DNA of 64,000 nt from Paenibacillus phytohabitans. Its GTDB lineage: Bacteria; Bacillota; Bacilli; Paenibacillales; Paenibacillaceae. The translations under genes were made by a program, and so were the position numbers. The notes beneath the pieces are model-generated. The model was given only the letters and a program-made list of their open reading frames with translations, made no database searches and was not told the origin of the DNA. Each line of letters opens with the position of its first letter. The stretch's first letter is position 1. The DNA lies in NCBI RefSeq assembly GCF_013141775.1, contig NZ_WHOB01000020.1:1-64000 (forward strand), read 5' to 3'. This document shows positions 16,143-25,756 of this stretch, one piece after another.

Positions 16143-18144
16143 CCCTGATTATAAATTTCTCAACAAGAATCTCCAGTTCATTAGCCATAGCACTGATCTC
16201 TTGCGCGGAAGCCGCGAAATTATTGACCGTTGCCGCCTGCTCTTCCGTTGCACTGGATACATTCTCTGTATTCGCTGCCGCAAGCTCCGAGATCGTGCCC
16301 ATGGAATCAATCAGCTTAATAATCTGATCAGAGGTTGCTACTTCATCTCTGGTAATATCCAGAATCTCCTGCACATTCTCTGTAATCCTCTCAACAGACT
16401 GAATGATATGCACGAACGCGCGGTCCGTCTCATTCACAATGCTTACGCCGCTCTCTACCGCCTCTGCAGCGCCTCTCATGGAATCTACGGCCTGGGTAAT
16501 CCGCGTGACCATCTCACTAACCAGACCTGTAATCTCGCCGGCCTGGGTATGCGTCTCATCCGACAGCTTCCGTACTTCACCGGCCACTACACTGAAGCCG
16601 CGGCCATGCTCACCGGCACGCGCTGCTTCGATGGCAGCATTCAGGGCCAGCAGATTGGTCTGCTGGGCGATCTTGTTAATCGTTCCGATCATTGTGGATA
16701 CCTTCTCTGATAGCCCGCTGACCGTCAGCAATAGCTCTTCCGTCTCTTGGGTGCTGCTGTGAATCGTATCCATCGCCTGCACTGTACTGATAACTCTGGC
16801 TCTGCCTTCCTGCGCTGCCTGATTCGTGTTATCGGCATTACCGGAGGTAGCCGACGCTTTACTCTGCGCCAGCTGCACCAGACTGGATAGCTGCACAAGT
16901 ACCTGGGAAGCATTGATTACCGACTGGTTGTTGTTCTCGGCTCCGGAAGCAATCTCCTGGGTACTGGAGCTAATCTCTTGAATCGATGCGCTGATCTCCT
17001 CTGAAGAGGCTGCCATTTCCTCGGACATGGAGGTTAAGGATACCGAGCCTGCTCTTACCTTCTCGATAATGGCCTCCTGCTTGTCAATCATGGTGTTGAA
17101 TGATTCACTCAGCATCTGCAGCTCATCTCCGGAGCGGATTGAGGTATGAACGGTCAGATCCCCGTCACCAGCCCGGCCCATGGCTCTCTCCAGCTTCTTG
17201 ATCGGATTCACAATATTACGTGTGGTAAAGAAATATGCAGCCAGCATGGCAACGACGATAAAGCCCAGAATAATAATCAGTGTAGTATTACGGATTTCGT
17301 CTGCCGGAGTCATATAATCCTGTACATTGGCCGTTGTAGCTACTACCCAATTGCCTGCGGGCTGAAAGGAAACATATTTATGCACGCCTTCATAGGTGTA
17401 GAAGCCGTGTGCGGTTTCTCCGGCCTTCATCAGCCGGACCAGCTCATTCAGTTCAGCATTGCTGTTGCCGTCCAGATTCTCCTTCAGCACCTTGTCCTGC
17501 TCAGGATGCGAGACGATCAGGCCGGTGCGGTCAATCATATATCCGTATCCGTGCTCTCCAATCTTCACCCCGGTTACCGGGGAAGTGATATTCTCAAACA
17601 AGGCGGTACCGATTAATACGCCTGTAATCTGATCATTTACCCGCAGCGGTCTGGCGATCGCTACGATGTATTGATTCGTCTCCCGCGACAGAATAACTTC
17701 ACTGACGGCGTCCTTGCCTTGCAGCGCTTCCTGGAAGTATGCACGGTCCGATACATCAAGCCCGGGTGATTCGGAGCTGCTGGTAATCAGCGCCTTACCG
17801 TATGTATCGGCGATGATCAGCGATTCCAATAGCTTGGCGTTGTCTTTTTGTACACCGGATATGTAATTAAATGCTGTGTTTCTTAAGGATGCAGCAGAAG
17901 GATTCCCGGCGAAATCGGCCAGCGCGCTGTTCCTGCTGGTGATGCCCAGATCATTACCTACCGCTTCCAGCTCGGCATCTACCGCTCTGGCTGTAGAATT
18001 AGTAGTCCCTCTTAATTCCTCTTCAATCGTCTTCTGCAAGGCTCCCGAAGCCAGCTGATAGGATACAGCCCCGGATATGCCCAGCGGTACGCTGATAATC
18101 AGAAATAACAGGATACTCATTTTGACTTTCAAGCTTAATTTCAC
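16135..18144 (-). CDS. Methyl-accepting chemotaxis protein with dCache sensor
   Basis: 669-residue membrane chemoreceptor. Membrane segment 1 about 9-31, extracellular dCache-type sensor about 40-275, segment 2 about 280-303, HAMP about 304-358, then a long signalling coiled coil with the conserved tip (TNLLALNAAIEAARAGEHGR, VVAGEVRKLS). It should control a CheA kinase or another coiled-coil partner in response to a small ligand. GTG start with AAAGGGGAG upstream. It is placed between the genes for an anti-sigma kinase (21 bp upstream) and a STAS antagonist (8-bp overlap), which is unusual for a chemoreceptor and suggests it feeds a partner-switching circuit. No che genes lie in the window. 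Confidence 0.92.
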   Translation of the reverse strand: MKLSLKVKMSILLFLIISVPLGISGAVSYQLASGALQKTIEEELRGTTNSTARAVDAELEAVGNDLGITSRNSALADFAGNPSAASLRNTAFNYISGVQKDNAKLLESLIIADTYGKALITSSSESPGLDVSDRAYFQEALQGKDAVSEVILSRETNQYIVAIARPLRVNDQITGVLIGTALFENITSPVTGVKIGEHGYGYMIDRTGLIVSHPEQDKVLKENLDGNSNAELNELVRLMKAGETAHGFYTYEGVHKYVSFQPAGNWVVATTANVQDYMTPADEIRNTTLIIILGFIVVAMLAAYFFTTRNIVNPIKKLERAMGRAGDGDLTVHTSIRSGDELQMLSESFNTMIDKQEAIIEKVRAGSVSLTSMSEEMAASSEEISASIQEISSSTQEIASGAENNNQSVINASQVLVQLSSLVQLAQSKASATSGNADNTNQAAQEGRARVISTVQAMDTIHSSTQETEELLLTVSGLSEKVSTMIGTINKIAQQTNLLALNAAIEAARAGEHGRGFSVVAGEVRKLSDETHTQAGEITGLVSEMVTRITQAVDSMRGAAEAVESGVSIVNETDRAFVHIIQSVERITENVQEILDITRDEVATSDQIIKLIDSMGTISELAAANTENVSSATEEQAATVNNFAASAQEISAMANELEILVEKFIIRGE

Positions 18145-18165
18145 CGAATTCTCCCCTTTGTAATT

Positions 18166-18558
18166 CTATGAGGGACAGATACTCTTGCTGATGTACATCG
18201 TATTATGTATCATCTCTGCACTGTCCGAGAAACAGCGGATCAGGTATAAACCCCTTCCCCCTTCTTCCAGTAACTCATCGCTCCCGATAGCCTCCGGGAA
18301 CACCAGTCCGCTGTCCCCGGCCCCCGAATCCTCTATCTGCAGCTTAAGCAGCTGATCCATTAGCAGATACCGGATGGTAATCGGTTTGCTGCAATCGCTG
18401 AGGTTCCCGTGGTAATAGGCATTGGTTACCGCTTCGATCAGAATCAGGCGGATATCAAACGCATAGGCTTCTAAGTCAAGCTCCTGAATGATTCCGTCAA
18501 TAATCATCTGATGACGCTCCAGACCGTGAAGCATCACTTCCTTATGAATAGCTCCCAT
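18166..18558 (-). CDS. Anti-sigma factor serine kinase (RsbW/SpoIIAB-like)
   Basis: 130-residue GHKL-type ATPase (HATPase_c_2). The N box is E42-AVTN-46 with following AYYHGN, the G1 box EDSGAG at 76-81 and the G2 box GGRGLYLI at 100-107. It should phosphorylate the STAS antagonist encoded two genes on. Which sigma factor or other target it holds is unknown; none is encoded in the operon. ATG preceded by AAGGAGTGAG. Confidence 0.85.
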   Translation of the reverse strand: MGAIHKEVMLHGLERHQMIIDGIIQELDLEAYAFDIRLILIEAVTNAYYHGNLSDCSKPITIRYLLMDQLLKLQIEDSGAGDSGLVFPEAIGSDELLEEGGRGLYLIRCFSDSAEMIHNTMYISKSICPS

Positions 18559-18639
18559 GACTCACTCCTTATAAGTTCTGAAATCATCGTCCCGCGTATG
18601 TACACGCCAAGAATCCGCCCTGCAGGCAGCGCCCGTCCG

Positions 18640-20070
18640 TCACTGGATATTCAGGCCGAGCCAGGTGCAGTCATCCTGCAGCGCTGCTCCGGCAAATCTC
18701 TCGAGCAGATACCCGTACTCCCGCCCCAGCTCGTCACTGTTAAACAGCAGCTCCATCCCGTCACTATAAAAGCAAAACCGGTCCCCGGATTCAAACGGGA
18801 TGGTCTTCTCCTCAAATTCACTGCTCTCAAACATGCCGAGCGGTGCCCCCTTAACGGTAATTCTCTCGCAGTCCCTGCCGCGGGGAACATAGAGAAACTC
18901 ATTAATTCCGGCTCCGGCTGCCTTGAGCAGTCCTGTCCCGAAGTCGAGCAGGAAGCAGCAGCCCGCGATATAATCCTCGCCCAGATGCTGCAGCGCTTTG
19001 TAATTCAGATCGCGCAGTACCTGTACGGGGTCCTGTGTACATGACAGGCTGTCCATGAACAGCACCCGTAGGGCCGAGATATTCAGCGCTGCAGTAATCC
19101 CCTTACCGGTCACATCACCGATAATGCCAATGACCTGTTCTTCGTTGACCTTATGGAAGATGAAGAAATCGCCGCTTAAGGTTCGGGCCGGGATGTAGAG
19201 CTTCTCCAGAACCGCCTTGCTGTCCAGCGGGAAGGACACCGCATGCCGGTGCTCCTGAAGCCGGACTGCCCGCTCCACTTCCCTTTTACTCTCGGTAATA
19301 TCCCTGAACACCAGCTGCAGCGCCTTCGCTTCTTCATATATGACCGGCACCCCGGAAATTTCAAGATCAAAGCTACGGTTGTCCTGCCGCCTGATCAGCC
19401 GCTGTTCAATGCGGAAGCGTTCTTTCAGCAGACCTGTTGTCTTGAGCTTGTTATGCTCTGCACTCTGGAAGTACACCTCATTGAAGAAATCCTCAATTCT
19501 TTTGCCGGTCAGCTCCTGCTTCTTGGCGCCGAACATCCGCTCTGTCTGCTTATTGGCGAACAGGATAGTGCCGCTGCTATAGACCAGAATAGCCTCGGGG
19601 CACAGCTCGACCAGATCTCTGTACCGTTCTTCACTTTCTCGAAGCCGCTGCTCGGAACGGACCCGTTCGCTGATGTCGTGAATTACGGTGTATACACAGT
19701 TTTTGCCCAGCATCGTCATCATGCCGGTATGAACCTCCACATCAATGGGCTCTCCGGTGGCCAGAACATGCCGGTCGATGAACACACGGTTCTTCTGGTC
19801 AGCGCCCTCAGGCAGCGCCTTCTCTACAAATTCCTGAACCCCTGATTTCGGGTCAGCCGCCAGATCGCAGATCAGAAGCTGCCTGAATTGCCGGATGCTG
19901 TAGCCGTAGAACTCGCATGCTGCCCGGTTGGCATCAGCAATTCCGCCGTTCTCCGGGTCCACCAGCAACGTAATGAGATGATTATTCTCATAGATGCAGC
20001 CATAATGCTCCATGCACTGCGCCGGACTGGGGGAGCGATGCAGATTCTTACACGGTTTATCTGTTGCCAT
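18640..20070 (-). CDS. PAS-PAS-PP2C (SpoIIE/RsbU-type) phosphatase
   Basis: 476-residue regulator: two PAS domains (about 20-150 and 155-275) then a PPM/SpoIIE phosphatase domain (about 300-476) with metal-binding Asp in SGDFFIFHKV, IGDVTGKGITAAL and FYSDGMELL. It should dephosphorylate the STAS antagonist of the same operon when the PAS domains sense a signal. ATG 20070 is chosen for AGAGGC upstream; the frame stays open further upstream to 20217 but that stretch contains the terminator of map. First gene of the PP2C-kinase-chemoreceptor-STAS operon. Confidence 0.87.
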   Translation of the reverse strand: MATDKPCKNLHRSPSPAQCMEHYGCIYENNHLITLLVDPENGGIADANRAACEFYGYSIRQFRQLLICDLAADPKSGVQEFVEKALPEGADQKNRVFIDRHVLATGEPIDVEVHTGMMTMLGKNCVYTVIHDISERVRSEQRLRESEERYRDLVELCPEAILVYSSGTILFANKQTERMFGAKKQELTGKRIEDFFNEVYFQSAEHNKLKTTGLLKERFRIEQRLIRRQDNRSFDLEISGVPVIYEEAKALQLVFRDITESKREVERAVRLQEHRHAVSFPLDSKAVLEKLYIPARTLSGDFFIFHKVNEEQVIGIIGDVTGKGITAALNISALRVLFMDSLSCTQDPVQVLRDLNYKALQHLGEDYIAGCCFLLDFGTGLLKAAGAGINEFLYVPRGRDCERITVKGAPLGMFESSEFEEKTIPFESGDRFCFYSDGMELLFNSDELGREYGYLLERFAGAALQDDCTWLGLNIQ

Positions 20071-20159
20071 TTCACAAGCCTCTATTCTATTCAGCTTTAA
20101 AGTCTCCCCATTATATTCAATAAAATGGAGATAAGCCGTGAATTCCGACACAGTTAGAC

Positions 20160-20205
20160 AGAAAAACCCGGCCTGCGGCATGAAAACATGACCACAGTCC
20201 GGGTT
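20160..20205 (-). terminator. Terminator of map
   Basis: AACCCGG (20165-20171) pairs with CCGGGTT (20199-20205) with extended inner pairing, followed on the minus strand by TTTTTC. Confidence 0.8.
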
Positions 20206-20249
20206 ATAACCTGACATCCTTCATTAAAATAGCAGGCAGAAGCTGATTC

Positions 20250-20996
20250 TTACAGCTCTGTCAAAATAATGGTGCCCTGCGGAGTTACCGCCAGCGTATG
20301 CTCATATTGTGCCGACAATCCGCCGTCAAAGGTACGCGCTGTCCACCCGTCCGCATCAACCTTGGTCCGGTAGCTGCCGGTGTTCAGCATGGGTTCAATG
20401 GTGAACACCATACCTTCCTTGATGCGCGGGCCTTTGCCTGCCGGGCCATAGTGAGGCACATCAGGCTTTTCATGCATTTCAGAGCCGATGCCATGCCCGA
20501 TGAAATCACGGACTACGGAGAAGCCGCTAGCTTCCGCGTATACCTGGATGGCATGAGCGACATCACCAATCCGGTTGCCGGCCACAGCCTGCTCAATGCC
20601 TTTGAACATAGCCTCTTTGGTGGTAGCCAGCAATTTGTCCGCCTGCTCGCTAATTGTGCCAACGCCATAGGACCAGGCTGAATCTGCCAGCCACCCGTTC
20701 AAGTTGACTACCATATCAATTGTTACAATATCTCCATCCTTCAGCTCCTCGTGCTTGGGGAAGCCGTGGCAGATGACATCATTCACAGATGCGCAGGTCG
20801 CATATGGATAGCCATGATAGCCTTTTTGTTCAGGGGTAGCCCCCTGGGAGAGAATGAACTTCTCAGCAAACTGGTCAATCTCCCAGGTCGTAATTCCGGG
20901 CTTCAGCATCTGAGCGATTTGCCGGTGGCATTCGGCCAATATTTTGCCGGCCGCACGCATTTTTTCGATCTCTTCCATCGTTTTCATGATGATCAT
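20250..20996 (-). CDS. map: Methionine aminopeptidase, type I
   Basis: 248 residues, the usual length for a type I enzyme. It removes the initiator Met from new proteins in the cytosol. All metal and catalytic residues are visible: His78 (CHGFP), Asp94, Asp105, His168 (GHGIG), Glu201 (IEPML) and Glu232. The ATG at 20996 is preceded by GAGG; a longer frame to 21032 has no ribosome site. It is monocistronic here, not in the ribosomal-protein operon, so it is probably a second, MapB-like paralogue; that is inference. Confidence 0.95.
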   Translation of the reverse strand: MIIMKTMEEIEKMRAAGKILAECHRQIAQMLKPGITTWEIDQFAEKFILSQGATPEQKGYHGYPYATCASVNDVICHGFPKHEELKDGDIVTIDMVVNLNGWLADSAWSYGVGTISEQADKLLATTKEAMFKGIEQAVAGNRIGDVAHAIQVYAEASGFSVVRDFIGHGIGSEMHEKPDVPHYGPAGKGPRIKEGMVFTIEPMLNTGSYRTKVDADGWTARTFDGGLSAQYEHTLAVTPQGTIILTEL

Positions 20997-21187
20997 TAAA
21001 TTCGCCTCTTCTGTACAGAAGCCACTACTCACAGCAATGGCTCTTGGTTATGATTTTGTAGTGCTACTCTATATTATGTAAGAAAACCGCCGGAAATCCA
21101 AATTCATTCTGTGAATTGTAGCAAATTCACTGCTTTCTCATAAAATAAAACAGTGCAGGGTTGTGTAGGGAGGGATTTCGGCAGCGC

Positions 21188-22252
21188 ATGAACAAGAAAA
21201 CGAAACACCGTATCAGAACCACCGGCAAAACCATTCGGCTGCATCCCAGATCCAGAAAGCTTATTGCTCATACGGTAATCCGGGCACTCAAAAATATAAA
21301 TATAAATCAACAGAATGTATCCGCTAATCTTCCGCAGCCTGCCAGGGCTGTTGAGTTCAAAAAACTGCGGGTTCTACTCGTATCCGCCATGCCGGAAGAG
21401 GAGCTGTGGCAGACCGAACAGCTGATTGCCGACCAGTTCAGGCTGCTTACCAAAGAAGTTGTAGCCATTAAGGCATTCCAGAGCTTCTCTACAGCGCTGG
21501 TCCAGCTCAATCCGGATCTGCTGCTGGTCGTCGGAGGCGATACAGACTTCTCGGACAATGATCTGGAGGTGATCCGCAGAGCCACTCTCCAAAAGGCAAT
21601 CTGGATCACCGATAGCTCCGGCACGAGCAGCTCAACCGGGCGTCTGGCAGCTCTGTTTAACTATGTCTTTACGCAAAATATGTACCATATCCCATTTTAT
21701 CAGCACTCCGGCAGCAGTTCTGTTATGTATCTGCCTTTTGCTGCGGACCGGAACCTGTTCAGTCCAAAATATGTGGATGAAGCCTGCCGCTGCGATGTGC
21801 TGCTGCTTGGCGACGCACTTCCAGCCGGTATAGCCTACCTTCACGAGCTCTCTCCGCTGCTCAGCGGCTGTAAGTTATATGCAGCCGGCAAAGGCTGGGA
21901 GGAATATCCCGGAATTACCCCGGTGTCTCCTGGTACAGAGCTGCAGGATTATTACAATGGCGCCGAGATTATTATCCACTGGGGGCAGCCGCCGCTTCGG
22001 GCTTTTCAAATCGCTTCCTGCGGGGCTGTCCAGCTGGCAGAGGATCATTCCAATCTGTATGCATATATGAATCCCGGCGAAGACATCATCACATTTCACA
22101 CCGGCCAGGAATTGAACGAGAAGCTCAGCTACTACCGAAATCACCCGGAGTCCGCAAGGGCGGTTGCTACCCGTGCCTTATGGAAGAGCACCTACGATTA
22201 CTCATTTATGCAAATGGCGGCGAAGCTGCTGCATACTGTTTTTAACAGCTAA
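21188..22252 (+). CDS. CgeB-like glycosyltransferase
   Basis: 354-residue protein of the CgeB/spore-maturation glycosyltransferase group. The N-terminal 40 residues are Lys/Arg-rich. The C-terminal half has the CgeB pattern: ADRNLFSP, a short block DVLLLGD, IIIHWG, then [11 protein letters not shown] and [17 protein letters not shown], which resembles the nucleotide-sugar side of GT-B enzymes. CgeB of Bacillus is linked to glycosylation of the outer spore layer; a similar role here is inference. ATG 21188 chosen, with AGGGAGGG 12 bases upstream. Divergent from map, followed by the WbsX-like gene 59 bp on. Confidence 0.8.
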   Translation: MNKKTKHRIRTTGKTIRLHPRSRKLIAHTVIRALKNININQQNVSANLPQPARAVEFKKLRVLLVSAMPEEELWQTEQLIADQFRLLTKEVVAIKAFQSFSTALVQLNPDLLLVVGGDTDFSDNDLEVIRRATLQKAIWITDSSGTSSSTGRLAALFNYVFTQNMYHIPFYQHSGSSSVMYLPFAADRNLFSPKYVDEACRCDVLLLGDALPAGIAYLHELSPLLSGCKLYAAGKGWEEYPGITPVSPGTELQDYYNGAEIIIHWGQPPLRAFQIASCGAVQLAEDHSNLYAYMNPGEDIITFHTGQELNEKLSYYRNHPESARAVATRALWKSTYDYSFMQMAAKLLHTVFNS

Positions 22253-22311
22253 ACGGGGAGCCCGCAACAATAACCAGTGATTACCTGCAGCAGAATTGGG
22301 AGGTAGGTGGA

Positions 22312-23391
22312 TTGAAGCTCATCGCTTTTTTATTGCCGCAATTTCATGTGATTCCCGAGAACAGCCTGTGGTGGGGGGAAGGCTTCACAGAATGGACCAA
22401 CACCAGGAAAGCTGTTCCGCTCTACTCAGGACATCAACAACCCAAGGAACCGCTCGAACAGTATTATTATGACCTGACGGACGCTGCAGCGAGAAACTGG
22501 TAGGCAGAAGTAGCCAAAGCCTACGGCATCTATGGGTTCTGCTACTACCATTACTGGTTCAAGGGCAAGCCGCTGCTGGAGCAGCCCTTGAAGCAGATTA
22601 TGAAGTCCGGCGAACCGGATTTTCCGTTCTGCCTCTCCTGGGCCAATGAATCCTGGACCCGGAAATGGGACGGCGGAGAGCATGAGGTGCTGATCCGCCA
22701 GGATTATGGAGATGAACAGGATTGGGAGAACCACTTTCAAGAGCTGCTGGGTGCCTTCAGGGATAAACGCTATATCCGCATCGGCAACAAACCATTATTC
22801 ATCATATATAGACCGGGGAATATTCCCCGCTGCGAAGAGATGCTGCAGTTCTGGAATACCCTTGCGCTGCAGAATGGCCTGGATGGTATTTATTTTGTCC
22901 GCACACTGGGCGGTTTCGACATTCCGGGCCAGGGCGGCTTCGATGCCAATGTGGAATTCGAGCCGCATTACACCTTTGCCCACGGCAATACAGAACGTCT
23001 GTGGAATTACATGATTATCGACGGTCAGGAGCATCTCGTCTTCGACTATGACCAGGTCTGGCTGTCAATCCTGAGCCGGTCACCCCACCGGAACGGAGGT
23101 AAAATATTTCCGGGAGCCTACGTGAACTGGGATAACACCCCGCGGCTTGGCAAAAGGGGACAGAGCTGTATAGGGGCTTCGCCGCACAAGTTCGGATGGT
23201 ATCTAGCGAAGCAGATCGAGAGAGCCAGAACCCTGTATCAGAGTGAATTCCTCTTCATTAATGCATGGAATGAATGGGCTGAAGGTGCGTTTCTGGAACC
23301 GGACCAGCAGCATCGCTTCCGCTATCTAGAAGAGGTCAAGAAAGCGCTGGAGCAGACGGGGAGCCTTCCTTCTATAAATTCCCGCAGCTAG
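22312..23391 (+). pseudogene. WbsX-like glycosyl hydrolase/transferase gene interrupted by an amber codon
   Basis: One frame of 360 codons with a single internal TAG at codon 64 (22501-22503). The two halves join in the same frame. Before the [25 protein letters not shown]; after it: YGIYGFCYYHYWFKGK, CLSWANESWTRKWDG and FINAWNEWAEGAFLEP, which are the hallmark blocks of the WbsX/GH99-like family found in polysaccharide clusters. The codon falls where family members often have a polar residue such as Gln, so CAG to TAG is the simplest change. Everything else looks intact, which suggests a recent mutation, a sequencing error or readthrough. TTG start with GGGAGG eight bases upstream. Converges with the solenoid-repeat gene. 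Confidence 0.85.
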
Positions 23392-23406
23392 GCAGACTGT
23401 ATTACA

Positions 23407-23823
23407 CTACGCCAGATGAATAGCCAGGCTCGGCGTCCCGCTGCTGACATCGATAAAAATAACATAATCCAGCCCGTCCGTGCCTTTCAGCACGAGACCC
23501 GGCTGATTCGGCACAGGCAGAAAATAATGTCTGACCTGCTGGATTACTGCCACGCCTGCTGGTAAGGAGGGCTGGTTACTGGCTGACAGCCGGCCTACCG
23601 CCAGCACATTTCCGCCTGCATCGACATCTCCGCCGGTTGCCAGGCTGTTGACAATGGACTGGTTGCCGTTGATCTGCATATCTCCCGAAACTGTTTCATT
23701 GCCTACAATGTTTAAGGCTCCCATTATTGTTTGATTTCCATTGACCTGCAGGTCCTGCTGAATTGTCTGGTTCCCTGTGACAAGTATGCTGTCGAAGGTT
23801 GGCAAGGCTATCATCCCTTTCAA
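23407..23823 (-). CDS. Small solenoid-repeat protein of unknown function
   Basis: Up to 138 residues. The N-terminal half holds five 12-residue repeats of the form x-GN(Q/E)(T/S)(I/V)-x3-L-x-(V/I), starting TGNQTIQQDLQV, NGNQTIMGALNI, VGNETVSGDMQI, NGNQSIVNSLAT and ending in a decayed copy. Such Gly-Asn repeats usually form a beta-solenoid and the Asn/Thr/Ser rows could be exposed. The C-terminal 60 residues have no clear family. Start uncertain: TTG 23823 or ATG 23814 are the first options, but AAAGGGATGAT points to TTG 23805. Its place beside two sugar-transfer genes suggests a surface protein; no signal peptide is seen. Confidence 0.6.
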   Translation of the reverse strand: MKGMIALPTFDSILVTGNQTIQQDLQVNGNQTIMGALNIVGNETVSGDMQINGNQSIVNSLATGGDVDAGGNVLAVGRLSASNQPSLPAGVAVIQQVRHYFLPVPNQPGLVLKGTDGLDYVIFIDVSSGTPSLAIHLA

Positions 23824-23889
23824 TCGGTGATACTATACTATATGTGATTATCAGTAGATGGATATAGTACAACCATACATTTCATAGAA

Positions 23890-23934
23890 ATAATAAAAGA
23901 ACCTGTCCCTGTGTCATTAGGGAGCAGGTTCTTT
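23890..23934 (-). terminator. Terminator of the cysJI operon
   Basis: AAAGAACCTG (23896-23905) pairs with CAGGTTCTTT (23925-23934) with inner CCT/AGG pairing; the minus strand continues with TTTATTATT. Confidence 0.8.
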
Positions 23935-23956
23935 CGTATATGGAGAAAAGGCAAAC

Positions 23957-25672
23957 CTAGTCGTGGAAGTTAAGTCCCGAAGTAACGGCTTTGACATAGC
24001 CGCTGCGGATAACGAAATCTCCGAAATGCTCACCGGTACTGCGTTCTTTGGCATAACGGTGAATGATCGGCCCGAGAGTGTCGAGAATCTCCTTCTCGTC
24101 AATGTTCTCCTTGTACAGCTTGTTCAGCCGGTCTCCGGTAAAGCCGGCACCCAGGTACAGATTGTATCTGCCCGGGCCTTTGCCGATGAATGAAATCTCG
24201 CCAAGCGCAGGCCGGGCGCAGCCGTTAGGGCAGCCGGTCATACGGATGATGATCTCTTCATTACGCAGGCCGGCTTCATCAATGATGACTTCCATTTTAT
24301 CGAGCAGAAGCGGCAGATATCGCTCAGCCTCCGCCATCGCAAGACCGCAGGTCGGCAGCGCCACGCAGGACATAGCGCTTCTGCGCAGTGCGGAATGATG
24401 GGCTCCGTCGGTCAGCCCGTATTGCTTGGCAAGCTCGGCTACCTTGCGTTTCTTCGTATGGCTGACTCCGGCAATGATCAGATTCTGATTCGGCGTCAGG
24501 CGGAAATCCCCGCCATGAATCTTGGCGATCTCCCGCAGGCCGGTCATCAGCGGATACCCCGGGACATCCTGAATCCGTCCGCTCTGGATATACAGCGTCA
24601 AATTCCATTTGCCGTCGAAGCCTTTCACCCAGCCGTAGCGGTCGCCGTTGTGGTCGAAATGATATTCCCGTGCCGGTTCAAGCGTCCAGCCCAGCCGCTC
24701 ATGCAGCTCGCCCGTGAACCATTCCAGACCGTGGCGGTCGATCGTGTACTTGAAGCGGGCGTTCTTGCGGACCGAACGGTTACCGTAGTCACGCTGAATG
24801 GTGACGGTCTTCTCCGCCAGATCAATCATCTGCTCCGGACGGCAGAAGCCGATAATCCGCCCCAGCTGCGGATACGTGCTGGTGTCACCATGCGTCATCC
24901 CCATCCCGCCGCCGACCGAGACATTGAAGCCGGCCAGCTTCCCGTCTTCCAGTATAGCAATGAAGCCCAGGTCCTGGGAGAACACATCTACATCATTGGA
25001 AGGCGGCACCGCCAGGCCAATCTTGAACTTGCGGGGCAGGTACACAGGCCCGTAGATCGGTTCAACCACCTTGCTGTCCACTACCTTCTCGCCATCCAGC
25101 CAGATTTCATGGTAAGCCGCGGTGCGCGGGGCTAAGTGGTCACTGATTTTTCTGGCCCACTCGTTTACCTCGGCATGCACCTCTGACTGATACGGATTGG
25201 GTCCGCTCATGACATTGCGGTTGACGTCACCGCAGGCTGCAAGCGTAGTCATCAGCGTATCATTAATTCCCTTGATCGTCTTTTTCAGATTCCACTTGAG
25301 TACGCCGTGCATTTGAAAAGCCTGTCTTGTCGTAATACGCAGTGTGCCGTTGCCGTATTTCTGGGCCAGATCGTCCATTACGAGCCATTGCGCCGGTGTC
25401 GCCACTCCGCCTGGCGCTACAACACGCAGCATGAACTGGTAAGCAGGCTCCAGCTTGGAGCGTTCACGCTCACTGCGCAAATCCCGGTCATCCTGCATAT
25501 AACTGCCGTGGAATTTCAGCAGACGGTTGTCATCCTCCGGCAGCCCTCCGGTGATCGGGTTGCTGAGGGTTTCGACAAGCGCACCGCGCAGATAATTGCT
25601 CTCCAGCTTAATATGTTCAACATCACTCGGGGGTCCGCCAATCGGCTTCACCGCTGGTTCATTGTTTGCCAC
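23957..25672 (-). CDS. cysI: Sulfite reductase hemoprotein (beta) subunit
   Basis: 571 residues, the normal length. It reduces sulfite to sulfide with six electrons from CysJ, for cysteine synthesis. The four ligands of the 4Fe-4S cluster/siroheme centre are visible at Cys436 and Cys442 (CVALPTC) and Cys481 and Cys485 (CPNGC). The sulfite/siroheme Arg and Lys blocks ([20 protein letters not shown]) are also present. GTG start at 25672 chosen because GAAGGAGAGGATC precedes it; an in-frame ATG at 25756 would nearly abut the cysJ stop. Second gene of cysJI, 84 bp after cysJ. Confidence 0.95.
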   Translation of the reverse strand: MANNEPAVKPIGGPPSDVEHIKLESNYLRGALVETLSNPITGGLPEDDNRLLKFHGSYMQDDRDLRSERERSKLEPAYQFMLRVVAPGGVATPAQWLVMDDLAQKYGNGTLRITTRQAFQMHGVLKWNLKKTIKGINDTLMTTLAACGDVNRNVMSGPNPYQSEVHAEVNEWARKISDHLAPRTAAYHEIWLDGEKVVDSKVVEPIYGPVYLPRKFKIGLAVPPSNDVDVFSQDLGFIAILEDGKLAGFNVSVGGGMGMTHGDTSTYPQLGRIIGFCRPEQMIDLAEKTVTIQRDYGNRSVRKNARFKYTIDRHGLEWFTGELHERLGWTLEPAREYHFDHNGDRYGWVKGFDGKWNLTLYIQSGRIQDVPGYPLMTGLREIAKIHGGDFRLTPNQNLIIAGVSHTKKRKVAELAKQYGLTDGAHHSALRRSAMSCVALPTCGLAMAEAERYLPLLLDKMEVIIDEAGLRNEEIIIRMTGCPNGCARPALGEISFIGKGPGRYNLYLGAGFTGDRLNKLYKENIDEKEILDTLGPIIHRYAKERSTGEHFGDFVIRSGYVKAVTSGLNFHD

Positions 25673-25756
25673 TATTGATCCTCTCCTTCCGCATTGCCTC
25701 GCGCTCTTCAAGAATTGTATCGTAAGCCCAGCGGAGGTTCCTCCGCTGAATGTCAT

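Noticed and set aside
22501..22503. TAG as a recoded sense codon
   Set aside because: TAG also ends several intact genes here, for example the UPF0210, ACT, cysI, chemoreceptor and DUF1796 genes, so it is a normal stop; the two internal ambers are best read as mutations, errors or readthrough.
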